Shown in pieces: positions 34,590 through 44,118 of a stretch of DNA of 48,797 nucleotides. Every line of letters begins with the position of its first letter. The first letter of the stretch is position 1. The notes beneath the pieces were generated by a model. That model did not search any database and was not told the DNA's origin. It saw nothing but the letters and a program-made list of their open reading frames with translations. The stretch comes from Nitrososphaeraceae archaeon (GTDB taxonomy: Archaea > Thermoproteota > Nitrososphaeria > Nitrososphaerales > Nitrososphaeraceae): contig JADDOW010000092.1 in NCBI GenBank assembly GCA_016782225.1, forward strand, positions 1 to 48,797. The letters run 5' to 3'. Both the position numbers and the translations under genes were made by a program.

Positions 34590-35833
34590 ATATCGATACC
34601 ATACTAAAAAATATCGATCCCGAAATTTCAAATATATTAGACAAATCATTAAGTAGTAAAGAAATTTCAATTTCTGATGCCATAAAGTTATTCAATAGTA
34701 AGGATTTGGAGATATCCATTATTTCGTTGATAGCCGATGAACTGAGACGAAGGGAAAATGGAAATACCGTGACATATGTAGTTAACAGAAATATCAACTT
34801 TACAAATGTGTGCATAAAACAATGCGGGTTTTGTGCGTTTAGTAGGGATTTCAAACAAGAAGAGGGGTATATTTTGCCAATTGAAGAAATAGTTACGAGA
34901 GCTAAAGAGGCTTGGAAATATGGTGCAACAGAAGTATGTATTCAAGCTGGACTGCCACCAAATATGGACGGATATTTATATGTGGATATATGTAAAGCTA
35001 TAAAAAAAGAATTGCCTGACATACATATCCATGCTTTTTCTCCTGAAGAAATTCTTTATGCCTCAATGAAAACAAATACTAGTGTCAATGATTATCTAAA
35101 AATGCTAAAGGAAGTCGGTATAGGTAGCTTGCCTGGAACGTCTGCTGAAATACTTGTCCAAGAGATCAGAAATAAAATATCCCCCGGCCGAATATCTGTA
35201 AAAGACTGGATTAACGTGATTACTACCGCGCATAAATTAGATATTCCCACCACATCTACTATTATGTATGGTCATTTGGAAACATATGATGATATTGCAA
35301 AACATCTGGACATTCTTAGAAAAATTCAAAAAGAAACAAATCATTTTACTGAATTTGTACCATTAAGTTTTATACACACTGAATCACCAATGTATAATTT
35401 GGGTCTGATACAGAACCTAAGAGGAGGTGCAGATGGGGCTGAAGTTTTGAAAATGCACTCAATCGCTAGAATCTTTTTTAACTTGCTAATAAAAAATATA
35501 CAGGTCTCGTGGGTAAAGGAGGGTCAAAAGTTGTCTCAAATTATGTTAAGCTCTGGTGCAAATGATTTAGGAGGCTGTCTAATAAATGAAAGCATATCCA
35601 CTTCTGCTGGTTCCCAATATGGACAACTACTAAGACCCAAGGAAATGAGAAAAATCATTAGTTCTGTGGGTAAAATTCCAGCTCAAAGAGCATCTAATTA
35701 TAAAATAATCCACAAATTTGAAACCGAAGAGGAGATAGAAAGTGAATCAATTCTAGATAAAATTGACCCAACTGTATTTGGTTCTTATAAGGAACTAATT
35801 ACCATCAATAAATTTAGGTACAAACACAAATGA
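34586..35833 (+). CDS. cofH: 5-amino-6-(D-ribitylamino)uracil-L-tyrosine 4-hydroxyphenyl transferase CofH
   Basis: The partner of CofG: it joins a tyrosine-derived radical to diaminouracil in Fo synthesis. Residues 70-82 contain the radical-SAM motif CIKQCGFCAFSRD, followed by GYILPIEEIVTRAKEAWKYG, EVCIQAGLPPNMDG, GSLPGTSAEILVQEIR and TTSTIMYGHLETYDD, all typical of CofH. The C-terminal GANDLGGCLINESISTSAG block is present. At 415 residues length is normal. It starts with an ATG overlapping the cofG stop by 4 bp. Confidence 0.97.
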   Translation: MNIDTILKNIDPEISNILDKSLSSKEISISDAIKLFNSKDLEISIISLIADELRRRENGNTVTYVVNRNINFTNVCIKQCGFCAFSRDFKQEEGYILPIEEIVTRAKEAWKYGATEVCIQAGLPPNMDGYLYVDICKAIKKELPDIHIHAFSPEEILYASMKTNTSVNDYLKMLKEVGIGSLPGTSAEILVQEIRNKISPGRISVKDWINVITTAHKLDIPTTSTIMYGHLETYDDIAKHLDILRKIQKETNHFTEFVPLSFIHTESPMYNLGLIQNLRGGADGAEVLKMHSIARIFFNLLIKNIQVSWVKEGQKLSQIMLSSGANDLGGCLINESISTSAGSQYGQLLRPKEMRKIISSVGKIPAQRASNYKIIHKFETEEEIESESILDKIDPTVFGSYKELITINKFRYKHK

Positions 35834-35892
35834 ATTATTTTATATTTGTCGTATAGTATTTTTTTTATTTATTCTAATTCAGAACCAAAAAT

Positions 35893-35899
35893 CTTTATA
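35893..35899 (+). promoter_or_regulatory. TATA-like box before the histidine methyltransferase
   Basis: The heptamer CTTTATA with the adjacent T lies about 25 bp before the TTG at 35921. That is the distance expected for a leaderless archaeal transcript and argues for the shorter protein start. Confidence 0.4.
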
Positions 35900-35920
35900 T
35901 GTGTTTTTTTTAAAATAAGT

Positions 35921-36901
35921 TTGTTTTTAGATAAAGGCAAAAATGAATTTAAAAATGATGTATTATTAGGTTTGAGTGATCCAATACAAAAATCAATCCC
36001 CTCGAAATACCTTTATGATGATGTTGGTTCGGAATTGTTTGAAAGAATTACTCTGCAACCAGAATATTATCCCACCAGAACCGAAATACTACTACTTGAT
36101 AGTTATTCAAATGATTTAGTAAAAGACATATCCAAAGAGATTATTTTAATAGAATTAGGTAGCGGCAGTTCAAAAAAAACAAGGTTTTTGTTTACTGAAA
36201 TAATAAAAAAACAAAACAAATTATATTATTTTCCTATAGACATATCTTTTAATTTTTTGAACTCGGTTGTATCCCATCTTCAAAATTCTATTTCAAATGT
36301 TATCGTTAAAGGTATCCCAGATGATTATATAAATGGCATTAACCATTGTAATAGGATTTTGTTTGAAAATAACTTTGAATTTAAAAATGTATGTAGATTT
36401 ATAGTGTTTTTAGGTTCGAGTATAGGTAATTTTGAGATTGATGATGCGTGTGATTTTTTAAATGATGTACGACTTCAAATTGCTAATGATGATTATCTCC
36501 TGATTGGCTTTGATCTTGAAAAAGATATTTCTTTACTTGAAAATGCATATAATGATAAAGAAGGTGTTACTGCTGAGTTTAACTTAAATCTGCTCAATAG
36601 AATAAATAAAGAGTTAGGGGGAAACTTCGGTATCGATAACTTTTCTCACTGTTCCTTTTACAACAAAGACAAAAAAAGAATAGAAATGCACATTTTATCC
36701 AATAAAAAACAACATGTTTTTATCTCTTCTTTGAATAAACGATTTTGTTTTGAGAAAGATGAGACCATTCATACAGAAAATTCTTATAAATATGGTTTAA
36801 ATGATATTGATCATATATCGAAGAAGGCGGGGTTTTCAATAGCAAAGGAATTTTCTGATGAGAATAATTGGTATAAGATGGTCCTCCTAAAACCCAAATA
36901 G
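35921..36901 (+). CDS. EgtD-like L-histidine N-alpha-methyltransferase
   Basis: A 326-residue SAM-dependent methyltransferase matching the EgtD family, which trimethylates histidine to hercynine, the first step of ergothioneine synthesis. Blocks seen are KYLYDDVGSELFERIT, QPEYYPTRTEILLL, the SAM loop LIELGSGSSKKTRFL, PIDISFNFL, FLGSSIGNFEIDDA, TAEFNLNLLNRINKELGG and RIEMHILS. The frame is open from TTG 35846, but residues before 35921 are hydrophobic and not family-like, and a TATA-like box supports 35921. No EgtB-type sulfoxide synthase is nearby, so the end product here may be hercynine or another methylated histidine; this is inference. Confidence 0.85.
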   Translation: MFLDKGKNEFKNDVLLGLSDPIQKSIPSKYLYDDVGSELFERITLQPEYYPTRTEILLLDSYSNDLVKDISKEIILIELGSGSSKKTRFLFTEIIKKQNKLYYFPIDISFNFLNSVVSHLQNSISNVIVKGIPDDYINGINHCNRILFENNFEFKNVCRFIVFLGSSIGNFEIDDACDFLNDVRLQIANDDYLLIGFDLEKDISLLENAYNDKEGVTAEFNLNLLNRINKELGGNFGIDNFSHCSFYNKDKKRIEMHILSNKKQHVFISSLNKRFCFEKDETIHTENSYKYGLNDIDHISKKAGFSIAKEFSDENNWYKMVLLKPK

Positions 36902-37319
36902 CAATTTTATTTCTAACTTTTGGAGAAAAACCGATAAAGCATAAATATGATATTGTTGATTACATGTCTTATATTGCAATTGGACCCATTCCTTCAAATT
37001 ACTTAATGATGACCACGATTTCAAATAGTAATATACATATTTTAGAACCATTATCGTTTTGTTATCAAAAGCTTCTATATATTTTCATTTTAAATAAGCA
37101 TTCGTATATAACATGATAAAAACTTAAAATAAACAATAAATTTGATAGTTACATTGTGGTATTTGAGGTCTGTATAAAACAATACAAAATCTAAAATCTG
37201 CATATATGACTTAAAATAAAAGATATATAATATTGCTAGTTATCGCGTAAACTTTCCCGAGCACAATAAGTTTTTTAGATGGTTGGAAAAATAGAAAAAA
37301 ATAAAAGATGTTCTATCGT
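36902..37319. other. Intergenic, nothing recognised
   Basis: About 420 AT-rich bases between convergent genes. A 51-codon frame near 36965 has no recognisable features. No RNA gene is evident. Confidence 0.5.
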
Positions 37320-39140
37320 TTATGATTCAATTAGAGTTAGTTTTTGTCGATCAATGTCCTCTTTTTCTATTTTTTTGAAGATTGGTTCTATGTTCTGATT
37401 TAATGAGTGACCTTTTTCAAAAGATATTTCAGAAGCAGAATACCAATCCTGTTTGGATAACTCGCTATAATAACCTAGCTGGTACCAAATCTTCTCTGCA
37501 GATGAAGGTATAAATGGATACAAAATGATTGCCAATGCCCTTGTTGCATTTATGGAAATCCATATTGTGTTATTGGAGGTATCTTTTGATTTCCATGGGT
37601 GCTTGTTTTGAAAATATTGGTTGAAATATGTACTAAACTGCAAAATACGTTTGATAGCTTTATCAATATTGTTATTGTATACCAAATCACCAGTCTCATA
37701 TGCTATGTTCTCTATTTGCGAAATGGCTTGTCTATCTGATTCATCAAATTCAAACGGTGATGGAACAACACCGTCAAACTGTTTCTTTGTAAAAGAAAGA
37801 GTTCTATTTACAAAATTTCCTATATTTGATATAAGTTCATTATTTATTTTTTCTTGGAAATTGTCCCAATCAAAATTGATATCTGATTGAGAATATGGAA
37901 TAATGGATGAGAAATAAAACCTAAGATAGTCTGGATTGAAATTCTTAACAAAATCCCCTAAGCCTATATACCAATTTTTGCTTTTGGATAATTTTCTATT
38001 TTGAAATAACAGATGACCCCTTGTTATTATTTTGTCTGGTAATTTGTATTCGTTATCAATTCCTATTCGTATCGAAGGCAAAAATAAATAATGGTGATAA
38101 ACTATATCCTTTCCAATATAGTGGTATATGTCCGATTCATTCCATAGTTTTTTTCCGTCTTTTTTTAATATATTGGATGCGAATGTTAAAAGTGATGATA
38201 TGTAACACAAATGATTGTCAAACCAGCCATAGAAAACCTTTTTTTCCTTGGCATCGGAATTATTTATATTTGGTATGGGGACACCCCAACTAAGATCTCT
38301 GGTAATATCCCAATCCTGCAATCCGGATTCAATCCAATTCAATACATATTTTACAATATCATGTTGAAGATTTTCATTTGTTACCAACCAATTCTTTAGA
38401 TCTTTTGAAAAATCGGATAATTTGAAAAAATAGTGATTGCTTTTTTTCTTCACCGGGTTATTTCCACAGATTGCACATTTTGGGTCAAGTATTTCCTCCG
38501 GTACTCTTCCACAAGATTCACATAGGTCAGAATATTGGTCATCGGCTTTACAAAAAGGGCATTTTCCAACAACATATCTATCCGGTAGATATTTGTCATC
38601 AAAAGGACAAAAAAACTGAACAATGGGTTTCTCTACAATGTGGTTGTTATCATATAACTTTAAAAAAACATATTGAACAAAATCAATATTTTCAATTGAG
38701 CTTGTTCTATAAAAAAAATCAAAGACAATTCCAACTGATTCAAAATCCCTTTTGTCCTTCTCGTTCCAAATTCTGACATATTCTTGAGGAGTTTTGTTTT
38801 CTTTTTCTGATTTTATAAGGATTGGAGTTCCAAAATCATCTGTTGCGCATATGTGATATATCTCACTACCTGTTGATTTTATAAACCGAGTAAAAATATC
38901 TGCTGGCAAATAGGTAGAGGCGATGTGTCCCAAATGTATTTCGCCATTTGCATATGGCAATGCTGAAGTTAATATTATTTTTTTATCTTTTATTTTGATT
39001 TGATTTTTCTGCGATAACTTTGGTTTATCGTTATCGGTTTGCAAATTATGCCCATAATCATTATCATTTGATTTGGAATTGCCATCTAAACCAAAACCTA
39101 ATCTAATATTACTTTTATTATTAAATGATAAATTATCCAT
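37320..39140 (-). CDS. metG: Methionyl-tRNA synthetase
   Basis: Charges initiator and elongator tRNA-Met. Class I core: ILTSALPYANGEIHLGHIAS with the HIGH-type HLGH, THICATDDFGTPI, the zinc-knuckle region CPFCKADDQYSDLCESCG plus CAICGN, and KLSKSKNW as the KMSKS loop. The C-terminal anticodon-binding helical domain is present, while the extra tRNA-binding domain found in some homologues is absent. Residues 1-50 are an Asn/Lys/Asp-rich extension with no family counterpart. A TTG at 39044 would give a 574-residue protein closer to the usual start, so the ATG at 39140 is not certain. Confidence 0.95.
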   Translation of the reverse strand: MDNLSFNNKSNIRLGFGLDGNSKSNDNDYGHNLQTDNDKPKLSQKNQIKIKDKKIILTSALPYANGEIHLGHIASTYLPADIFTRFIKSTGSEIYHICATDDFGTPILIKSEKENKTPQEYVRIWNEKDKRDFESVGIVFDFFYRTSSIENIDFVQYVFLKLYDNNHIVEKPIVQFFCPFDDKYLPDRYVVGKCPFCKADDQYSDLCESCGRVPEEILDPKCAICGNNPVKKKSNHYFFKLSDFSKDLKNWLVTNENLQHDIVKYVLNWIESGLQDWDITRDLSWGVPIPNINNSDAKEKKVFYGWFDNHLCYISSLLTFASNILKKDGKKLWNESDIYHYIGKDIVYHHYLFLPSIRIGIDNEYKLPDKIITRGHLLFQNRKLSKSKNWYIGLGDFVKNFNPDYLRFYFSSIIPYSQSDINFDWDNFQEKINNELISNIGNFVNRTLSFTKKQFDGVVPSPFEFDESDRQAISQIENIAYETGDLVYNNNIDKAIKRILQFSTYFNQYFQNKHPWKSKDTSNNTIWISINATRALAIILYPFIPSSAEKIWYQLGYYSELSKQDWYSASEISFEKGHSLNQNIEPIFKKIEKEDIDRQKLTLIES

Positions 39141-39258
39141 TTGTTTTCTTTCTTTTCTTTACTAGTAATATTGATTGGATTTTAATTTAACTATAATTCT
39201 ATTATCCACACCATAAAAAACATTTATAATTTTTAATCTATAAGTATATTTCCGTTAA

Positions 39259-39564
39259 ATGACTTGGGTAAGAATTGCAAATAAAAACGAAATCAAAGAG
39301 GGAAATGGAAAGGAAGTAAATATAAATGGTCAAAGAATTGCCTTATTTTTATCTAATAACAAATATTATGCCATAGAAGCTTTGTGCAGACACCAAGATG
39401 GGTCACTTGCTCCAGGTAAAATAGAGGGGGAGGTAGTGGAATGTCCATTACATTTCTGGCATTATAATATACGAACGGGTGAGTTGTTAGATTATCTGGA
39501 GGGTATTAAATTAACGACATTTAATGTAGAAATCAGAAAAAATGAAATTTACCTTGACATTTAA
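39259..39564 (+). CDS. Rieske-type [2Fe-2S] ferredoxin
   Basis: A 101-residue soluble Rieske protein. The cluster ligands are in CRHQDGSLAPG (CxH) and CPLHFWHYNIRTGE (CxxH), 16-17 residues apart. There is no membrane anchor or catalytic domain, so this resembles the small electron-transfer ferredoxins of dioxygenase or nitrite-reductase small-subunit type. Its redox partner is unknown. ATG start; divergent from metG and 32 bp before cysS, with which it may be co-transcribed. Confidence 0.9.
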   Translation: MTWVRIANKNEIKEGNGKEVNINGQRIALFLSNNKYYAIEALCRHQDGSLAPGKIEGEVVECPLHFWHYNIRTGELLDYLEGIKLTTFNVEIRKNEIYLDI

Positions 39565-39596
39565 TATTTATCCTGTAAAGCCCATATGCAAATCTA

Positions 39597-41003
39597 ATGA
39601 AATTATTTAATAGCCTTACGAATAAAATAGAGAATTTTACTCTCACAGATAACTCTGTGAAAATTTATTTGTGTGGTGTTACCGTTTATGATGATTGCCA
39701 TATTGGCCATGCGAGAACGATTATAGTTTTTGATGTATTGAGAAGGTATTTCTTATCTAAAAATTTTGATGTTGTATTCATACAAAATTTTACCGATGTT
39801 GACGATAAAATCATTAAAAAGGCTAAAGCAGAAGCAACCACTTATGACCTAATTTCGAAAAAATACATCAAAAGTTACTTTAGTGATTTTGATGCATTAA
39901 ATGTTATTAGATCCACATACTATCCAAAGGTTACAGAGCATATTGATGACATAATCAAATTCATTGATGGTTTAATAAAAAAAAATAAAGCCTATGTGGG
40001 GTTTAATGGTGTGTATTACAGGGTAAAATCATTTCCCCATTATGGTAAACTTTCTAATAAAAAAAGTGAGTTGTTAGAATCAGGTGCTCGCATTGAAGTA
40101 GATGAAACTAAAGACGATCCTAGAGATTTTGCATTATGGAAATTCCATTCGTCAGAGCCATTATGGGGCAGCCCTTGGGGATCTGGCAGGCCGGGATGGC
40201 ATATTGAATGCTCCACAATGGCGATAAAATTCCTCGGTCATAACTTTGATATCCATGGTGGTGGTCAGGACTTGATTTTTCCGCATCATGAAAACGAAAT
40301 AGCCCAATCAGAAGGGTTATTTGATGAAACATTTGCAAAAACATGGTTGCATATAGGAATGGTTACTATAAAGTCAGAAAAGATGTCAAAATCTATAGGC
40401 AATACAATAAAAATATCTGAACTTTTAGAAAAAATTAGCCCAAACATAATACGATTGTTTTGCTTGTCTGCTCATTACTCTAAACCTCTTGATTATTCTG
40501 AGGCGGTTATTGAGGAAATTAAAATAAGGTGGGGGCAAATAGAAAATGCATATTATGAATTAAAATACCGCATTGACAATGACTTACAATATACTCGAGG
40601 TTCTCAATTTGATTATGCTGTTTTTAAAAGTGAATGTATTGGCTATTATGAAGAATTTGAAGGTTTTATAGAAGAAAACCTAAATCTTTCAAATGCATTG
40701 ACCTCTTTTTTTAAATTCATTAGCAAAATAAACCGCATCTTCTCAATAGAAGTGGCGGATAAAGAAAAATCCTGTTTCATTTACAAACTTTTAGAAAAAT
40801 TCATGTTTGCATTGGGGTTGAAAATTGCCCCTGTTTTAGACAAAGACAAAGACAAAATTCAGGAATTGATTAAGAAAAGGGACACTTTTAGAAATCATAA
40901 AAACTATGAAGTGGCTGACGAAATCAGAAAGGAACTCTTAACTAAATTTAATGTAGAGTTAATAGACCATAAGGGTTTTACAGTGTGGAAAAAGGCTAAT
41001 TGA
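39597..41003 (+). CDS. cysS: Cysteinyl-tRNA synthetase
   Basis: Charges tRNA-Cys. The class I signature is YDDCHIGHART, with the zinc ligands in LCGVTVYDDCHIGH, in WHIECSTMA and in FPHHENEIAQSEG. EKMSKSIGNTIKI is the KMSKS loop. The C-terminal helical domain ends with KKRDTFRNHKNYEVADEIRK and the usual LIDHKGFTVWK. The 468 residues equal the normal length. Its presence shows that cysteine is attached directly and not only by the SepRS/SepCysS route. ATG start. Confidence 0.97.
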   Translation: MKLFNSLTNKIENFTLTDNSVKIYLCGVTVYDDCHIGHARTIIVFDVLRRYFLSKNFDVVFIQNFTDVDDKIIKKAKAEATTYDLISKKYIKSYFSDFDALNVIRSTYYPKVTEHIDDIIKFIDGLIKKNKAYVGFNGVYYRVKSFPHYGKLSNKKSELLESGARIEVDETKDDPRDFALWKFHSSEPLWGSPWGSGRPGWHIECSTMAIKFLGHNFDIHGGGQDLIFPHHENEIAQSEGLFDETFAKTWLHIGMVTIKSEKMSKSIGNTIKISELLEKISPNIIRLFCLSAHYSKPLDYSEAVIEEIKIRWGQIENAYYELKYRIDNDLQYTRGSQFDYAVFKSECIGYYEEFEGFIEENLNLSNALTSFFKFISKINRIFSIEVADKEKSCFIYKLLEKFMFALGLKIAPVLDKDKDKIQELIKKRDTFRNHKNYEVADEIRKELLTKFNVELIDHKGFTVWKKAN

Positions 41004-41007
41004 CTCG

Positions 41008-41373
41008 TCAATTATTTGGAAATGAAATATTGACGTCGTCTAATTCAAGTATTGGAACATATATTGAAAGCGTATCTAACCCAATATGGTCAACAAAATT
41101 AAATTCACCTGTTAATCTCTTTAACTGAACATATTTCTTTAACATGTTCTCAGAGGGGAGAAAATAATGAATTGTTGTTCCGCCTATGTTTCCAGTTTGG
41201 ATAAATAAAACCTCCTGATTATTCTTAACCGTGTGATAAAGCATAGGTATCAATCCTATTGGTGATTGGGATGAGTATAAGATGACCTTAAGCATATCTT
41301 CAAGTGATTTATATTTGAAAAATACTAAATTTTTACTGTATTCTGAATGGTTATTATTTCCATTGTTGCTCAT
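41008..41373 (-). CDS. Conserved protein of unknown function
   Basis: A 121-residue protein with a polar, Asn-rich N-terminus followed by an alpha/beta domain: FFKYKSLEDMLKVILYSSQS, VLFIQTGNIGGTTIHYFLPS and a C-terminal strand-rich part ending ILELDDVNISFPNN. The look is that of small proteins common in Nitrososphaerota, but I cannot name a family or function. ATG start. It converges on cysS with a 4-bp gap between stops, so any antisense overlap of the two mRNAs is likely. Confidence 0.65.
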   Translation of the reverse strand: MSNNGNNNHSEYSKNLVFFKYKSLEDMLKVILYSSQSPIGLIPMLYHTVKNNQEVLFIQTGNIGGTTIHYFLPSENMLKKYVQLKRLTGEFNFVDHIGLDTLSIYVPILELDDVNISFPNN

Positions 41374-42246
41374 GTCTTTAGTTTATTAATGCATTATAAA
41401 GATTTTTTTGTTATTTGGCCATTTGGATAAAATGACTTGAAGGTTTTTTAATTTAATCTATATTTACTGATAATGTTTAGTAGATAAACAACCTGTGAAA
41501 AATATTATACCATGATCACCATTATATGCGAACGAAAAATTCTTTTTGTATTTGCAATTAGCAAACTTTTACCATCAAGTGAAATTCCCAAAGATGGCCA
41601 ATCAAATAACTCAAAAACAAAATATGTAACCCGGCAAATTAATTTTTCACCATAAAGATGAACCCCGCTTGTGGAATTTGGGAAAATATCCTAATCATAC
41701 AATGAAGAGAATTACTAATACTACATATGTACTTGAAAATTCGCTGACCAACTTTAAAACTTTAGGACACCATTGCAAATTTAGAACATTAAACTGAGAA
41801 TTCCGTATAGTGGTTTTTAAAGAATCCAAAGAAAGGGTTGATAGTCATTTACGGAATTTTTTTTCATATACAAACAAATACGCTTAAAATGGTTTATACT
41901 TATATTTATACTTATATTTATACCAAGCATTAGACTTAAAATTGTACCTAATGCCATTAAGCTAGTAAGCAATTTAGATCGATAATTTTTTGAAAACTTG
42001 TTACACTTAAATATGTAAAAAAAGGTAAATCTCTTAGATTGCTTTTTTTTATAGCACATTAGAAATTGTTTGTTGAAAATATTATTGAGAAATCCGGGTA
42101 CGATGATTCATGTGGATTGGATGACAATTTAACCTATTTTCATAGTTATTTTTGGTATAATGTTCAATCTTTGATTATCTCTTATAATTGGAATTGCGCC
42201 AAACACCAAACAAACATCTATAATGCTTTATTTAAAATAGTTTATA
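41374..42246. other. Long intergenic region, possible gene remnants
   Basis: About 870 AT-rich bases. Two frames of 60-80 codons are open (41817-42059 minus and 42066-42272 plus), both with unlikely composition. A frame of about 55 codons (about 41636-41800, plus) reads as protein-like, including RLWNLGKYPNHTMKR and NFKTLGHHCKFRTLN, and may be a remnant of a lost gene. I could not identify it. Confidence 0.4.
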
Positions 42247-43233
42247 TTGAAAATAAACTTATCATCACATAATCATCTAACATGCATAAATCACAAAGAA
42301 AAAAAATTTTACCTTAGTTTAGAGAATTATATTGCGGACCCGCTAAACGACAATGAATGCAATGAGGGCATTCTAATATGTAATGATTGTTCTCAAAAAT
42401 ACCCCATCATTGATGGTGTAGCTATTATTGTACAAAATTTTGTTAGTTATTGCTCTGAAAGAATGATGACATTTGGCAAATGGCTTTTAGAGGTAAAAAG
42501 CGATAATCTAAAAGATTACCTTAAAGACGTTGCCAAAGACATCGAAAAAAAAAGCATTACAGGTAATAATTATGAAAGTGATGGACTATATTATCAAAGT
42601 TATAGGTGGCTTCATAACGAAAACTTTGAAAGTGATAAGTTTCTTCACCTATTAAGATGGAAAATAAAGCCATCAGACATATATAGAAAGTTAGCTTCAA
42701 ACGTAATTTTCAATCCAGAGGGAATAGGTTTGGACCTAGGATGCGCATTGGGGTTATCTACCTTTGAAATTGCGAAAAAATTTGCATTCGTTATTGGTGT
42801 TGACGCCTCCTTTTCTTTTATTAAAGAAGCAAGGAAAAAATCAAAGGACCAGGGAATAACAAATACCGAATTTATAGTTGCTGATATCTTAAACCTCCCT
42901 TTTAAAAGTCAAAAATTTGATCTAGTTTTTGGCCTCAATATCGTTGAGTTTGTTTCTTTACCTAGGTTACTAGAAGAAGTTCACAATCTTTTAAAACCAC
43001 ACTCCATTTTCATAATTACATCCCCATATGACTATAATCGCGAAAATTTCAATGAGCCTAAAATGGATGACATTTTAATAAGGAAAACTATTGAAAAAAA
43101 TGGCTTTGAAATTTCACACAGAACACAAAACGAATCATTTATACCTTGGATGCTAAAGATAAATGAAAGAACATATCTTTTCTATTTTCTGGATTTAGTA
43201 GAGGCCAAGAAAATTTCAAAACACAAGTATTGA
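42247..43233 (+). CDS. Methyltransferase with N-terminal Trm112-like zinc domain
   Basis: A 328-residue class I SAM-dependent methyltransferase. Residues 10-65 resemble a Trm112/UPF0434 zinc domain, with LTCINHKEKKFYL and LICNDCSQKYPIIDGVAIIV. The catalytic domain follows: LDLGCALGLSTFEIAKKF (motif I), VIGVDAS, FIVADILNLPFKSQKFDLVF and LNIVEFVSLPRLLEEVHNLL. The substrate is unknown. Because Trm112 normally activates such enzymes as a separate subunit, the fusion suggests a self-contained version. Starts with TTG. The stop overlaps the start region of the following pseudogene, implying that they once formed an operon. Confidence 0.82.
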   Translation: MKINLSSHNHLTCINHKEKKFYLSLENYIADPLNDNECNEGILICNDCSQKYPIIDGVAIIVQNFVSYCSERMMTFGKWLLEVKSDNLKDYLKDVAKDIEKKSITGNNYESDGLYYQSYRWLHNENFESDKFLHLLRWKIKPSDIYRKLASNVIFNPEGIGLDLGCALGLSTFEIAKKFAFVIGVDASFSFIKEARKKSKDQGITNTEFIVADILNLPFKSQKFDLVFGLNIVEFVSLPRLLEEVHNLLKPHSIFIITSPYDYNRENFNEPKMDDILIRKTIEKNGFEISHRTQNESFIPWMLKINERTYLFYFLDLVEAKKISKHKY

Positions 43234-43262
43234 CATATCATGCTTTTTATATCTGTATTACT

Positions 43263-44055
43263 ATGGCGATTACATCATATAAAAATAATGTAATTTTTTA
43301 CGAAAATTCAATAATAGCAGCGTCAGAAAAAAAAACACATATAATGAAAGTTGTGCTTGTAGACCCTACCCATACTTCATATTCTTTCCTTGATTGCAAT
43401 GAATCTAAAATTGAAGGTGGTTATACTTCAAATTGTTTGCTAAACCTTTTCGGGAAACCAATTATTACAAGAAACTTCATAATTGGCTCAATATGTGGAT
43501 GAGAAAATATTGATTCCAAAAGAGTTAAAGTTTTTGGCACCTATAATAAAATCTTCTTTCAAGTTTGTAATAGAAGAAGTTGACACGAGAATTTATAAAA
43601 AGCTGGTAAGCGCATGTTATATTAGGATGGGCGTCACAATAGATGACTTGTTAAAATAAAAGGTCCCTCTTTATATCGGAAAAGGAAGCCATATAGGAAT
43701 GGGTTCCTTAATAAGAAATAGTATACTTGAACATAATACTAGCATCGGATTTAATTGCGAAATCGGAAAATCCTATTTTGCAGGAAATGCAAAAATATCA
43801 CACCATAATGTCATTTTGGATAGTTTGATAGGAAAGGAGGTATGGTTTGTCGGGTATTCTGGGACTACAAATGTTTTACTAACGCGCAACAATATTCAAT
43901 ACATGGTTGATGGGAAATTGGAGGACACCGGAAAGAATCATTTTGGTGCCGTAATTTCATATAATAGTTCGATAGGTGCATCTGAAATCATTATGTCTGG
44001 TAGGAAAATACCGCCAAATACTATGATTCCTGCAGGAACCGTTTATAAAAAATAA
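43263..44055 (+). pseudogene. Decayed nucleotidyltransferase/left-handed beta-helix protein
   Basis: Three pieces line up as one broken gene. From ATG 43263 (or 43344) the frame reads VVLVDPTHTSYSFLDCNESK and LLNLFGKPIITRNFIIGSI, then stops at TGA 43500. Coding-like sequence continues in the +1 frame from about 43498 as DEKILIPKELKFLAPIIKSS, stops at TAA 43657, and resumes in that same frame as VPLYIGKGSHIGMGSLIRNS. The last part has the hexapeptide repeats of a left-handed beta helix, as in GlmU-like enzymes, ending IPPNTMIPAGTVYKK. One frameshift and one in-frame stop make a functional product unlikely. The intact form was probably a sugar-1-phosphate nucleotidyltransferase or acetyltransferase. 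Confidence 0.75.
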
Positions 44056-44118
44056 AAAAGCAATTTTGTTTGTATTATTATGGTAAAAGGGTTTGTAGCC
44101 GATAAGAATAAATAAATT

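Noticed and set aside
36965-37117. 51-codon + frame between egtD-like gene and metG
   Set aside because: No motif and composition typical of random AT-rich sequence.
41636-41800. Possible transposase or regulator remnant
   Set aside because: The translated phrase is protein-like, but I could not match it to a family; no inverted repeats or target duplications were seen.
41817-42272. Two frames of 68-80 codons in the long gap before the Trm112-domain methyltransferase
   Set aside because: Both have unlikely composition, lie on opposite strands, and lack recognisable features.
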